A stretch of DNA of 64,000 nucleotides, from assembly GCA_964613745.1 (NCBI GenBank), contig CAZTJA010000008.1, positions 1-64,000 of the forward strand, written 5' to 3'. Both the position numbers and the translations under genes were made by a program. Numbering within the stretch: the stretch's first letter is position 1; every line of letters starts with the position of its first letter. The notes beneath the pieces are model-generated. The model did not search any database. It saw nothing but the letters and a program-made list of their open reading frames with translations, and had not been told where the DNA came from. Shown here in pieces: positions 24,376-33,210 of the stretch. Origin of the DNA: CAZTJA01 sp964613745. Lineage in GTDB: Bacteria > Desulfobacterota > Desulfomonilia > Desulfomonilales > Desulfomonilaceae.

Positions 24376-25440
24376 ATGGGTTTATGGGATGCGATCACAG
24401 GCCAATTCATAGATGTCATATCTTGGCTCGATGATACGGGAGACACCTTGGTCTGGCGTTTTCCTGATAATGACAACGAAATCAAAATGGGGGCAAAGCT
24501 CACGGTCCGCGAGAGCCAGGTTGCTGTATTCGTCAACGAAGGTCGAGTTGCAGACGTCTTTAGGCCCGGCCTCTATAATTTATCGACTCAGAACATGCCC
24601 ATTATGACCACGCTCCGGTCTTGGAAATACGGATTTGAGTCACCGTTCAAAGCCGAAGTATATTTTGTAAATACCAAGAACTTTTTAGATCTTAAATGGG
24701 GCACCCAAACTCCTATCATGATGAGGGATGCCGAATTCGGCATGGTACGTCTTCGGGCTTTTGGAACCTATGGAATCCGAGTAATGGATCCTACGTCATT
24801 CATTAGGGAAGTTGTGGGGACACAAGCAAATTTCACCACGGATGAAATAGAAGGACAGTTGCGAAGCATTGTAGTCTCGGCTTTCTCCAGTCACTTGGCT
24901 TCTTCAGGGATTGCAGCCCTGGACCTAGCGGCAAATTACCGATCTCTGAGCGAAAAATCTCGGCAAGAAATGGCCACGGATTATGAAACGTATGGACTTG
25001 CCCTCACAAGATTCGTCATTGAAAGTATTTCTCTGCCTCCTGAAGTACAAAAACTTCTGGACGCTCGAACTCAGATGAGTGTCGTCGGAGACCTTTCCCG
25101 ATTCACTCAGCTTGAAACCGCAAAAGCCATTTCGGATGCCGCAAACAATCCCGGAAGCGGTGGAGATTTCGTCGGAATAGGAGCCGGCATGGCTCTTGGC
25201 CGGCAAATGGCCGCTGCCATGAGCGAGGCCGCTGCTCCGCAAAAAGCTCCAGATCACCGGACACACGAAACCTTTGAGGCAAAAGGTATCTTTTGCGCTC
25301 ACTGCGGGAAAAAGGTCGAGAATGCGAATTTCTGTCCCGAATGCGGCACGCCTCAATCCGCAAAGTGTCCCAAATGCAGCAATCCTGTGGGAGAAAAGGA
25401 TAATTTCTGCAAGGAATGCGGAACCAAACTGATGGTCTAG
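24376..25440 (+). CDS. SPFH-domain protein with C-terminal zinc ribbons (YdjI-like)
   Basis: The 354-residue protein begins MGLWDAITGQFIDVISW and contains an SPFH/band-7-like region (about 30-240: VRESQVAVFVNEGRVADVFRPGLYNL, FGTYGIRV, and TRFVIESISLPPEVQKLLD). A Gly/Ala-rich linker follows, then two zinc-ribbon modules (CAHCGKK with CPECG, then CPKCS with CKECG). The same layout is known for Bacillus YdjI, linked to membrane stress and a phage-shock-type system. The N-terminal part lacks a true membrane helix, so it is likely a peripheral membrane scaffold. An ACCGGAGGT site lies before the ATG. None of the other YdjFGH-type genes is adjacent. Confidence 0.85.
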   Translation: MGLWDAITGQFIDVISWLDDTGDTLVWRFPDNDNEIKMGAKLTVRESQVAVFVNEGRVADVFRPGLYNLSTQNMPIMTTLRSWKYGFESPFKAEVYFVNTKNFLDLKWGTQTPIMMRDAEFGMVRLRAFGTYGIRVMDPTSFIREVVGTQANFTTDEIEGQLRSIVVSAFSSHLASSGIAALDLAANYRSLSEKSRQEMATDYETYGLALTRFVIESISLPPEVQKLLDARTQMSVVGDLSRFTQLETAKAISDAANNPGSGGDFVGIGAGMALGRQMAAAMSEAAAPQKAPDHRTHETFEAKGIFCAHCGKKVENANFCPECGTPQSAKCPKCSNPVGEKDNFCKECGTKLMV

Positions 25441-25518
25441 ACAAAAACGGGCAGTCTTTTTACTATTAGATTCAACTGTTACTGGTGTGTGAGAGTATGT
25501 TGGGGGAGGGATCAGATT

Positions 25519-25866
25519 ATGCGAAGTTTCGGGTATGTTTTACTCACTGTGGTAATTTTTACTTCCGTAGTGCCTAGTGACGCGGACGCCGGCCACTTCT
25601 ATTCGTGGGACCCGTACTGGTGCTGTGGGCTGTCCGTCTGGAATGTGATCAGAATACCTGTTTACAAGAGCGACTTAATCCTCAGGAGATTACTGCTCCG
25701 CGGCATTTACGATCCACTCATGCATCCGGACTACTTGCGTCAGCGAGCCCGTGAACATCTTATGCTGCCTTACGTGTATCGACAAAATGATAGGTGGCTC
25801 AAGGCTCAGAGCATCTACAGTTTACCTAAAATAGCGGTTGCCTATCCCCCGAGATGGGGATGGTGA
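25519..25866 (+). CDS. Exported hypothetical protein
   Basis: The product (115 residues) starts MRSFGYVLLTVVIFTSVVPS with an Ala-Asp-Ala cleavage region, so it is likely exported. The mature part is rich in Trp, Tyr and Arg (FYSWDPYWCCGLSVWNVIRIP). I do not recognise it. I chose the ATG at 25519 instead of a start ten codons upstream because GGGGGAGGG lies 8 bases before it and the signal peptide then begins properly. Confidence 0.6.
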   Translation: MRSFGYVLLTVVIFTSVVPSDADAGHFYSWDPYWCCGLSVWNVIRIPVYKSDLILRRLLLRGIYDPLMHPDYLRQRAREHLMLPYVYRQNDRWLKAQSIYSLPKIAVAYPPRWGW

Positions 25867-25882
25867 CGAATAATGAATCGTT

Positions 25883-25928
25883 GAAAAAAATAAAGTTTCG
25901 TTTACTCAGCTCTCATCCGCTCAGTAAA
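25883..25928 (-). terminator. Terminator at the end of the lipid A/outer-membrane operon
   Basis: On the minus strand, TTTACTGAGC and GCTGAGTAAA (25901-25910 and 25919-25928) pair with one G-G mismatch around an 8-base loop. A T-rich run (TTTATTTTTTT) follows on that strand. It is about 17 bp beyond the heptosyltransferase stop. Confidence 0.65.
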
Positions 25929-25944
25929 TCTTTATGATCAACTC

Positions 25945-27054
25945 TTAAACGGATGGCGAGCTGAGCCGATATCTGACTTTCTCGAATACGACGTCCGGAG
26001 TTATTTGAGCCATACAAGAGTGATCCGTACAGGATCTCTTCCTGCAGGCCAAACAGGACAAATCTGCTCGAATGACCTCATGACCCGATCCGTAAGGTCC
26101 TACCTTGTCGGGATCGGTGGGTCCAAAAATGGCTATAACCGGTGTGCCCGAAAACGCGGCAATATGCATTGGACCGGAATCTACTCCAACGTACAAATCT
26201 GAAGCTTCGATCAGCGCAACTGCCTCTTGAAGCCCAAGTTTACCTGCTACTACGAAAGGTTCGGATTTCATATTTGTAGTGATTCGGCTTATATAGTCGA
26301 GATCTTCTCGGCTTCCCCCGAAACACAATGCACAATTCAGTTCTTCGATGAGCCTGTCGGCCAAAATCGTCCAGTTCTCCGGAATCCAGTGCTTGCTCAC
26401 CCATCGTGTTGCCGGATTAGCATAAATGATCTTTGCTCCGCCCTTTCGTGCCTTTTCCAAAATGCCGCTGATATTATTCCTCGCATTATTGTTCACGCAA
26501 AGTTTGAAATCTTGCGATTCTGGACGGATTCCCAGGTGCTTGAGAAATAACAGATTTTTGTCAACAGCATGCGTTATGGAATCGGGTACATTCAATGTGA
26601 TGTTCTGAAACCAAGTGTTCAACTCTTTTGCATCGGCAAAGCCTATCCGAATTGCCCTGGGATTTATGAAGGAGATAAGCCCGCTTTTAAATGACGCATG
26701 TAGGTCGAGCACAAAATGATAAGGGTTTCTGTGAAACCGTTCTCGTAACTTCTTCAAATGCGAAACTGTTGAAAGGGCCGATTGTGGAATCGCTCTCCAA
26801 TCGGCTTTAGGATCACTGGTTGAGGGAATGTCGATAATAATAATTTCATCAATGGCAGGGTCACCGGTCAGAAGGTTTTTCAATCCCTTCTGAACAACCC
26901 ATCCAATGAATACCGTTGGTTCCGTTCGTTTAATTGCATGCACTACGGGCAAAGTGTGGACGACGTCCCCCAAAGAACTCTGTTTTACAACAAGAATTCT
27001 TTTGTTCTTGAGGTCCGTTCGGCCGGTCATTTTTGCGTCCTTGCATATGATCAT
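25945..27054 (-). CDS. LPS heptosyltransferase, GT9 family (WaaC-like)
   Basis: The 369-residue protein begins with the GT9 signature ILVVKQSSLGDVVHTLPVVHAI and has VGVDSGPMHIAAFSGTPVIAIFGPTDP near the C-terminus, the donor-binding half. This family transfers heptose from ADP-heptose to the LPS inner core on the cytoplasmic face. It resembles heptosyltransferase I by the KQSSLGDVVH start, but I and II cannot be separated with certainty. Its ATG overlaps the lpxK stop by 4 bp, so it is the last gene of the operon. Confidence 0.85.
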   Translation of the reverse strand: MIICKDAKMTGRTDLKNKRILVVKQSSLGDVVHTLPVVHAIKRTEPTVFIGWVVQKGLKNLLTGDPAIDEIIIIDIPSTSDPKADWRAIPQSALSTVSHLKKLRERFHRNPYHFVLDLHASFKSGLISFINPRAIRIGFADAKELNTWFQNITLNVPDSITHAVDKNLLFLKHLGIRPESQDFKLCVNNNARNNISGILEKARKGGAKIIYANPATRWVSKHWIPENWTILADRLIEELNCALCFGGSREDLDYISRITTNMKSEPFVVAGKLGLQEAVALIEASDLYVGVDSGPMHIAAFSGTPVIAIFGPTDPDKVGPYGSGHEVIRADLSCLACRKRSCTDHSCMAQITPDVVFEKVRYRLSSPSV

Positions 27055-28088
27055 CGAACACGTATTTTGGAAATGACGAAATCCATAAATCGGTCTAATT
27101 CGTCAACAAGCAATGATATGGGCAAGTAAAAGACATTGGCTTCATTCGTAAACCATGCTGGGAGTTTGACGGCATCTTTTTCCGTGACAAGTATCGCTTC
27201 AGCCTTCTCGTCCAATAAACCTCTTAGCTCTTGATCAGATAATTTGTGATGATCCGGATATACAATATGTTTTGAAAAATGGCCGCCTGCAGTAACAACC
27301 GATTCCGAAAACCTCTCCGGATTTGCAATTGCTGAAACTAATAATACCTTCGTATCGGCCAATTCTCGTATATCGAATTCCTTACCGGAAGGAAGTTTAA
27401 CGATGCGCCCCAAATGTACTTTAGATCGGAACACCAGGGGATTTTCGAGATTACCCAGGACAGCAGGCGATTCCTCGACTCTATCCGCGATAACGAATAC
27501 ATTCGCCCTTTGCAGCGCACTAACCGGTTCTCTGAGATTTCCCACAGGAAACATGCTATTCTCATTACCGTTTAACATCACTATATCGACATCTCGGCGC
27601 AAACTAAGATGTTGAAACCCGTCGTCTAATATACCGACGTTGCAACCGAAATCATCAAGAGCTGTTTCAGCCCCAAAGTATCTTTTCCTACTTATAAGAA
27701 CAGGAACATCGGGCAATCTTTTTGCCATGAGGAATGGTTCATCTCCACAAATCTCAGACGGCACTAGGGGACCGCTTCCATCTCCGAGTGAAACGGTCAA
27801 AACTTGCGACCTATTTGATCCTCCATATCCTCGACTCAGAATTGCAGGTTTAAAGCCGTATTTTATGAGGGATTCCGCAAGCAAAACAGTCATAGGGGTT
27901 TTACCGCTGCCTCCCATAACAATATTTCCCACAGAAACGATTGGTAGCCTTGAACGTCTTGCTCTCCACAGTCCACTTTTGTACAAGAATGCATGGATTT
28001 GCTGAATGAAGCCATACGAAAGGGAAACGGGACTTAACAATAAAGAGCTTAATGCTTTAGTTGCAGGCTTGCTTGAGCTGATCGGCAT
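27051..28088 (-). CDS. lpxK: Tetraacyldisaccharide 4'-kinase LpxK
   Basis: LpxK phosphorylates the 4' position of the lipid A disaccharide. The 345-residue product has the family's P-loop late after an N-terminal amphipathic helix (VSVGNIVMGGSGKTPMTVLLAE), then AILSRGYGG, and VGILDDGFQHLSLRRDVDIVML with the typical DDGFQH. The start is taken at ATG 28088, overlapping the end of msbA by 32 bp; a start 13 codons further up is possible but would overlap more. Its presence next to msbA is standard. Confidence 0.92.
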   Translation of the reverse strand: MPISSSKPATKALSSLLLSPVSLSYGFIQQIHAFLYKSGLWRARRSRLPIVSVGNIVMGGSGKTPMTVLLAESLIKYGFKPAILSRGYGGSNRSQVLTVSLGDGSGPLVPSEICGDEPFLMAKRLPDVPVLISRKRYFGAETALDDFGCNVGILDDGFQHLSLRRDVDIVMLNGNENSMFPVGNLREPVSALQRANVFVIADRVEESPAVLGNLENPLVFRSKVHLGRIVKLPSGKEFDIRELADTKVLLVSAIANPERFSESVVTAGGHFSKHIVYPDHHKLSDQELRGLLDEKAEAILVTEKDAVKLPAWFTNEANVFYLPISLLVDELDRFMDFVISKIRVR

Positions 28089-29811
28089 CGGAGTGATCCG
28101 AAAACTGAAGGTTGTATAATCTTGCAAATTCTCCGTTTATAGAAAGCAGTTCGTCATGGCTCCCCTGCTCAGCCACTTTGCCCCGGACAATCACGTATAT
28201 CCGGTCAACATTCCTGATGGTGGACAGACGGTGGGCTACCATAATGGTTGTTCTCCCTTTCATCAGGGTCTCTAGAGCACGCTGCACCATTGTTTCCGAA
28301 TCAGAGTCCAAGTTGGAAGTGGCTTCATCCAGGATTAGTATAGGCGGATCTTTCAAAATGGCTCTTGCAATTGCGATGCGTTGGCGCTCTCCACCGGACA
28401 ATTTGATCCCGTTTTCACCAATTACCGTGTCATAACCGTTTGGCAGTGAAGATATAAAATCGTGGGCGTGCGCAGCTTTAGCTGCAGCTATCACGTCGTC
28501 CATTGATTGGTCGGGTCTCCCATACGCGATATTGTTCCTAATAGTATCATCGAACAGGATCACCTGCTGGGTAACCATGGCAATCTTTTCCCTCAGTGAT
28601 CTTTGTGTAAAATCCCTGATGTCGTGACCATCGATCAGAATTCTACCTTCAGTTACGTCATAAAATCGAGGGAGGAGATCCAGTAACGTGCTTTTGCCGG
28701 CTCCGCTTTCACCTACAATAGCAACCGCTTTACCCACCTCTACTCGAATATTGACTTCATCCAGGACGATATTGCTTTCATAACGAAAGCTCACGTTTTC
28801 AAACAAAATCTCTCTTTGAACCGGAGGCAGAACTCGTGCATCCGGTTTGTCGGTTATCTCTGGCTTTGTGTCGAGGAGACTGAAAATGCGTTCTCCTGCG
28901 CTGATTCCCTCTTGAATCGTGATATTCACGTCATTGATGCGCTTTATCGGTTCATAGAGCATCAATAGAGCCGCCATGAAGGAAAAAAAGGTGCCCTGTG
29001 TTGATTGACCGTTTATAACTTGGTAGCCGCCGTAAAACACTATGGCGCAAACTCCAAATCCACCCAAAGTCTCCATGACGGGATTAGACAGAGCCCGTAC
29101 TTTGAAACGTCGCATAAAAGCGTTGAAGAGGTTCGAATTTACTTCAGAGAAACGCTTTTTCTCGTAATCTTCCATCCCGAAGGCTTTTACTATCCGAATG
29201 CCGGAGATGGTTTCATTCAGGCGTTCAGTAATGTCTTCCAAAGTGATAAGCATTCTGCGGGAATACCTTTTCAGGCGTTTCCCGAAGCTCAACAGCGGGT
29301 AAATAGCAAGCGGGAATACGAGCATTGCAATAAGGGCCAAGGCAAAATCTCTGTAAAAAACGACAAAGACTAAGGCCAGGATAGTAATCACGTCCCGGAC
29401 TATTCCCGTTACGGCACTCGTCATTGCGCCTTGTACCATGGCCACATCATTGTTCATTCGAGATAGAAGTTCGCCCGTATTGTGTCTTACGAAGAACCCG
29501 ACGGACATGTCTTCGAGTTTCTCAAACATTTCCTCCCGCAAATCTCGAATGACACTCTGTCCTATGTAAGCCATGAGATAGTATTGCCCAAAATCACATA
29601 GACCTTTAAGACTGTACACTGCAGCCACAATCAAAGGAATGATTACCAGCATGCGGCTGTTCTTGGCAAAGAATATGTCGTCCAGAGCGGGTTTAATGAG
29701 ATATGCCAATGATGCCGTCATGATTGCTACACCAATCATGCACAATCCAGCCAAAACCAACCTGGATTTATAAGGGCTTAGGTATCGTAGTAGACGGCGA
29801 TAAACTTCCAC
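28057..29811 (-). CDS. msbA: Lipid A flippase MsbA, ABC exporter
   Basis: The 584-residue half-transporter has six predicted membrane helices in the first 310 residues, then a nucleotide-binding domain with Walker A GESGAGKST, Q-loop region, signature LSGGERQR and Walker B ILILDEATSNLD. Length, neighbours (lpxK, lpxI) and ABC type (ABCB) point to MsbA, which flips core-lipid A across the inner membrane. Some other ABCB exporters look alike, but the operon context is decisive. Confidence 0.9.
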   Translation of the reverse strand: MEVYRRLLRYLSPYKSRLVLAGLCMIGVAIMTASLAYLIKPALDDIFFAKNSRMLVIIPLIVAAVYSLKGLCDFGQYYLMAYIGQSVIRDLREEMFEKLEDMSVGFFVRHNTGELLSRMNNDVAMVQGAMTSAVTGIVRDVITILALVFVVFYRDFALALIAMLVFPLAIYPLLSFGKRLKRYSRRMLITLEDITERLNETISGIRIVKAFGMEDYEKKRFSEVNSNLFNAFMRRFKVRALSNPVMETLGGFGVCAIVFYGGYQVINGQSTQGTFFSFMAALLMLYEPIKRINDVNITIQEGISAGERIFSLLDTKPEITDKPDARVLPPVQREILFENVSFRYESNIVLDEVNIRVEVGKAVAIVGESGAGKSTLLDLLPRFYDVTEGRILIDGHDIRDFTQRSLREKIAMVTQQVILFDDTIRNNIAYGRPDQSMDDVIAAAKAAHAHDFISSLPNGYDTVIGENGIKLSGGERQRIAIARAILKDPPILILDEATSNLDSDSETMVQRALETLMKGRTTIMVAHRLSTIRNVDRIYVIVRGKVAEQGSHDELLSINGEFARLYNLQFSDHSDADQLKQACN

Positions 29812-29867
29812 TCTATTAACTCTAACGATCAGAAAACTAGATAACTATGACGATTCTCGCGTTCGTA

Positions 29868-30707
29868 TTAATTGCGGGACTCCCTAACCGGTCCCTCGGG
29901 CGGTATTCCCACTATGGACACTCGTGCTTCGTCAGCTCTATTCAATGTATCCCTTAGTTCCACTATCATGGTCTTTCCGGCCTCAACGGCTAATACTGAA
30001 GCTCCGGACTTGATCATGCTGTCGAGTGTCTTTGGCCCGACCCCGGGCACATCGAAACGCATGTCTTGCTTCGGCTTAGCGGTCTTCACAACCACACAGT
30101 CGGTTATTCCAAGTTCGCCGGCCCTCAAGATGCACTTGTCGGTTCCTTCAATGGCTTCCGCTGCGATTACTGCAGAATTCTTGACCACTACGGTCTGGCC
30201 CATATCTAATGCGCCAATTCCTTGAGCCATCCTACGGCCGAATTCGATATCGCCCCATTGACGCTCCGTAGGTCTTCGCCTTGTAATGACTCCAAGCGGA
30301 GCCATCAATTTGGTGGCCCAATTGGTAATCTCATCCACTATTAGGCCGTCCGAGGCAAACTCATGGGCGAGAGCGGCCAGTATCGTGTCGTCTCGCCAAT
30401 CCTTGAGATTACGGATTATCCGCAATGCCCTTCTGTCCAGTCGTAGGTTCCAGGGTTTGAGCAAATTAGATTTTTCAATCTTTCCCGCCATAACCAGTCT
30501 CGTAATGTTATTTTCGCGCAGGAATGCCACAGCCCTATCGATTTGCCCAAGTTTCACCCAGAAAATATTTTTCGTCTTGCTTCCGAGGAGTGGATCTGTG
30601 AACCCGGTCAGACCTATTATGAATACGTCAAATCCGCGTTCGCCTGCTTCATTCAGGATGTGAGCCGGCAAGCTTCCCGTACCGGCTATTAGTCCTAATC
30701 TGTCCAC
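29868..30707 (-). CDS. lpxI: UDP-2,3-diacylglucosamine pyrophosphatase LpxI
   Basis: The 279-residue protein begins LGLIAGTGSLPAHILNEAGERG and contains KLGQIDRAVAFLRENNITRLVMAGKI and the C-terminal VVKTAKPKQDMRFDVPGVGP, all typical of LpxI (DUF1009). LpxI replaces LpxH in alpha- and deltaproteobacteria and releases lipid X and UMP from UDP-diacyl-GlcN. It directly follows lpxA with no gap, as in other such operons. No LpxH-type gene is seen. Confidence 0.92.
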   Translation of the reverse strand: MDRLGLIAGTGSLPAHILNEAGERGFDVFIIGLTGFTDPLLGSKTKNIFWVKLGQIDRAVAFLRENNITRLVMAGKIEKSNLLKPWNLRLDRRALRIIRNLKDWRDDTILAALAHEFASDGLIVDEITNWATKLMAPLGVITRRRPTERQWGDIEFGRRMAQGIGALDMGQTVVVKNSAVIAAEAIEGTDKCILRAGELGITDCVVVKTAKPKQDMRFDVPGVGPKTLDSMIKSGASVLAVEAGKTMIVELRDTLNRADEARVSIVGIPPEGPVRESRN

Positions 30708-31511
30708 CTACTCCATCCTGAACTGATGTTTGCTCAGCGAGACCCTCGCAACCCCACGCTTCGATCCCGCTATGAAGTCCGCGAACTTGATTGCTTCGGG
30801 GATGTGGCTCATTTCCGAGTAGATTCGTGCGACCGCCTGGTCCATTCGCAATCCGGACCTAAAGGCTAACTTGAACGCTTTCTTCAGATTAACTATGGTA
30901 TCTCTAGAAAAACCGTTTCTCCTGAGCCCTACTTCGTTAAGGCCGTACACATAAATCCTGGCACCTGAAGCTAAGCAGTAAGGCGGGACGTCTTTTGCGA
31001 CGCCGGAAACTCCCCCAACTAGAGCGAATTCCCCGACCCTAACAAATTGATGAACGGCTACAAGACCGCCCAGAATGGCCCTGGGACCGAGTTCAATGTG
31101 TCCACCGAGATGTGCGGAATTGGCCATTATGCAGCCGGGTCCAAGTATACAGTCGTGAGCAACGTGGCAATAAGCCATGAGAAAGCAGCCGTCACCGATA
31201 ACAGTCGCACTCCGTCCCCTCACCGTGCCTCTGTGAATTGTGACGTACTCACGGATAGTAACTTGAGACCCAATGCGAACCTCGGTCGGTTCCCCTTTGT
31301 ATGAAAGGTCCTGGGGAGCTGCCCCGATCGACGCAAATTGTGAGATGGACGTGTTGGAGCCTATGGTCGTGTTGCCCTCAATGATAACGTGCGGGCCTAC
31401 CGTGCAACCATCACCCAGAACCACACTGTCGCCGATAACCGTATATGGCCCTACAGAAACGCCCTTCCCAAGGACCGCACCGGAACCGATAACTGCGGTA
31501 GGATGGATCAT
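30708..31511 (-). CDS. lpxA: UDP-GlcNAc acyltransferase LpxA
   Basis: The 267-residue protein is a left-handed beta-helix of hexapeptide repeats beginning MIHPTAVIGSGAVLGKGV and has the LpxA pattern CHVAHDCILGPGCIMANSAHLGGHI, including the His of the catalytic region, and a C-terminal helical part. It performs the first acylation step of lipid A synthesis on UDP-GlcNAc, in the cytoplasm. Its ATG overlaps the lpxD stop by 4 bp. fabZ, usually between lpxD and lpxA, is absent here. Confidence 0.95.
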   Translation of the reverse strand: MIHPTAVIGSGAVLGKGVSVGPYTVIGDSVVLGDGCTVGPHVIIEGNTTIGSNTSISQFASIGAAPQDLSYKGEPTEVRIGSQVTIREYVTIHRGTVRGRSATVIGDGCFLMAYCHVAHDCILGPGCIMANSAHLGGHIELGPRAILGGLVAVHQFVRVGEFALVGGVSGVAKDVPPYCLASGARIYVYGLNEVGLRRNGFSRDTIVNLKKAFKLAFRSGLRMDQAVARIYSEMSHIPEAIKFADFIAGSKRGVARVSLSKHQFRME

Positions 31512-32557
31512 TTTTGTTCCTTAGTTGTAGACTGTAACCGCTCTTCAAGTTTCCGAATGCGATCAAGCATTTCCGGCAGCCTCTTGAATAAACTTTGAAC
31601 CCGAAGAAACACTTTGTGAGTCATTGCAGGAATAGAACCGGCCATCACCGACCCTGACGGTACATTTCGATAAATGCCCACACGAGTCGCCAAAATCACG
31701 CCGTCTCCTACGTGGACGTGATCCTTCAGACCAACCTGCCCGCCCACTAATCCGTATTTTCCTATGGAAGAGCTACCTGCAATTCCGGATTGTGACGCAA
31801 TTACGGTAGCTTCTCCAACCGACACATTGTGTGCGATCTGAACCAAGTTGTCGATCTTGACGCCTTTTTCCAAAACGGTAACGCCGCTCATTGCGCGGTC
31901 TACTGCACACAGAGCTCCAACTTCTACGTCATCTCCGATTTCAACTCGACCATGATGATACTTCTTGATATTAAACGGTATTCCATCTGGGTCGGCGTCT
32001 CTTGCATAGCCGAATCCATCGGAACCCAACACCGTTCCCGAATGAACCGACACACGACTTCCGAGGGTAACTCTTGGGTAGAGAACCACATGAGGAAAAA
32101 TGAAACAATCTTCACCGATCACGCAATCGTCCCCTATCACCGAGTGAGCGCCTATGACGGATCCTTGTTGAATCAAGCAGTTTTCGCCAATGACGGCATA
32201 AGGGCCGACATGGACCCCGTAGCCGATAGTCGTGGACGGATGTATGTCCGCCTTTTCGGATATCCCTGGTGTAGGTTTCTTGTTCGGATAAAACAATGAC
32301 GTCAGTCGCGCAAAAGCCGCCTCCGGATTTTTGCAACGTATATAGGGGCGACTGGTTTCTGAGTGGATTGGAATCAATGCGGCACATGCCAAAGACGAGT
32401 CAAGCTTGACCATAAACTGGGGAGAAGCAACATAAGTGATGTCTTTCTCCCCGGCATATTCTAGTGGACGCACTCCCCCTATTTGGGGACCAGGAACAAG
32501 GGATGGCTGACCACCGACATATTCCGCGAGTTCCTGCAAACTGAACGTCCGAGTCAT
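31508..32557 (-). CDS. lpxD: UDP-3-O-acylglucosamine N-acyltransferase LpxD
   Basis: The 349-residue product has the N-terminal uridine-binding domain (FSLQELAEYVGGQ, AFARLTSLFYP) followed by hexapeptide repeats (IHPSTTIGYGVHVGPYAVIGENC) and the NLVQIAHNVSVGEATVIASQSGIAGS region holding the catalytic His. LpxD adds the second acyl chain in lipid A synthesis. Length is normal for the family. It follows the skp gene by 17 bp and is translationally coupled to lpxA. Confidence 0.95.
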   Translation of the reverse strand: MTRTFSLQELAEYVGGQPSLVPGPQIGGVRPLEYAGEKDITYVASPQFMVKLDSSLACAALIPIHSETSRPYIRCKNPEAAFARLTSLFYPNKKPTPGISEKADIHPSTTIGYGVHVGPYAVIGENCLIQQGSVIGAHSVIGDDCVIGEDCFIFPHVVLYPRVTLGSRVSVHSGTVLGSDGFGYARDADPDGIPFNIKKYHHGRVEIGDDVEVGALCAVDRAMSGVTVLEKGVKIDNLVQIAHNVSVGEATVIASQSGIAGSSSIGKYGLVGGQVGLKDHVHVGDGVILATRVGIYRNVPSGSVMAGSIPAMTHKVFLRVQSLFKRLPEMLDRIRKLEERLQSTTKEQK

Positions 32558-32574
32558 AAAGTATTCCCGAATTA

Positions 32575-33168
32575 CTATTTGCCGGCCGGCGCTTTAGGCT
32601 TTGCGGGTCCTGCAGCAGGTCCCTGTTTTGGAGCGGCTGAGGCTTTGCCTGCATCTGCATCGGCGTCGTAGAGCTTTATTACTTCATCGGTAATATCCAA
32701 ATTATCATCAGCCGAAATGAGCATCTGAGAACCGAAAACTATCAAAAGTTTGCGATCGGTTCGGATTTTGGAAACAATCTTTGTCACATCTCTCTGCAAT
32801 ATTTCCATGAAAGCTCGCTCTTCATTCTGAACAGTTGTCTGAGCTTCCTTTTCGGCCATTTTGTAATCAAACTCTTTGCTGCCGATTTCCTTGATCTTTT
32901 CGTTGCGAGTTTCTTCCTTTAGCATGGGAGCTTGCTTTTGTAATTGCTCCTGAAGCGTGGCCAACTCTTTTCGTTTGTTCTCAAGATTACTGGCTTTCAG
33001 CTCTGCAATTTTCTTGAGTTTTTCCTGCTGTTCCTTTGCCTTAACCGACTTGTTGACGAATTTCATCAGATCAAAAAAAGCGAATTGTGAAGGTTCCGCA
33101 TTCGCGGAGACGGCAATAAATGATCCAATTACGGCCACAATAGCCGCCAAGAAGAGTCGATTCTTCAT
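32575..33168 (-). CDS. Periplasmic chaperone, OmpH/Skp family
   Basis: The 197-residue protein has a clear signal peptide (MKNRLFLAAIVAVIGSFIAVS, cleaved after ANA), then a strand (FAFFDLMKFVN) leading into long coiled-coil arms (KEQQEKLKKIAELKASNLENKRKEL) and a closing strand region, the OmpH/Skp plan. An extra Pro/Ala/Lys-rich tail of about 30 residues follows. Skp holds unfolded outer-membrane proteins in the periplasm, and the gene lies between bamA and lpxD as in many Gram-negatives. Confidence 0.9.
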   Translation of the reverse strand: MKNRLFLAAIVAVIGSFIAVSANAEPSQFAFFDLMKFVNKSVKAKEQQEKLKKIAELKASNLENKRKELATLQEQLQKQAPMLKEETRNEKIKEIGSKEFDYKMAEKEAQTTVQNEERAFMEILQRDVTKIVSKIRTDRKLLIVFGSQMLISADDNLDITDEVIKLYDADADAGKASAAPKQGPAAGPAKPKAPAGK

Positions 33169-33210
33169 TACGTAACTCCTTTGTTATTAGTCAGGACTTA
33201 ATTAGTTACT

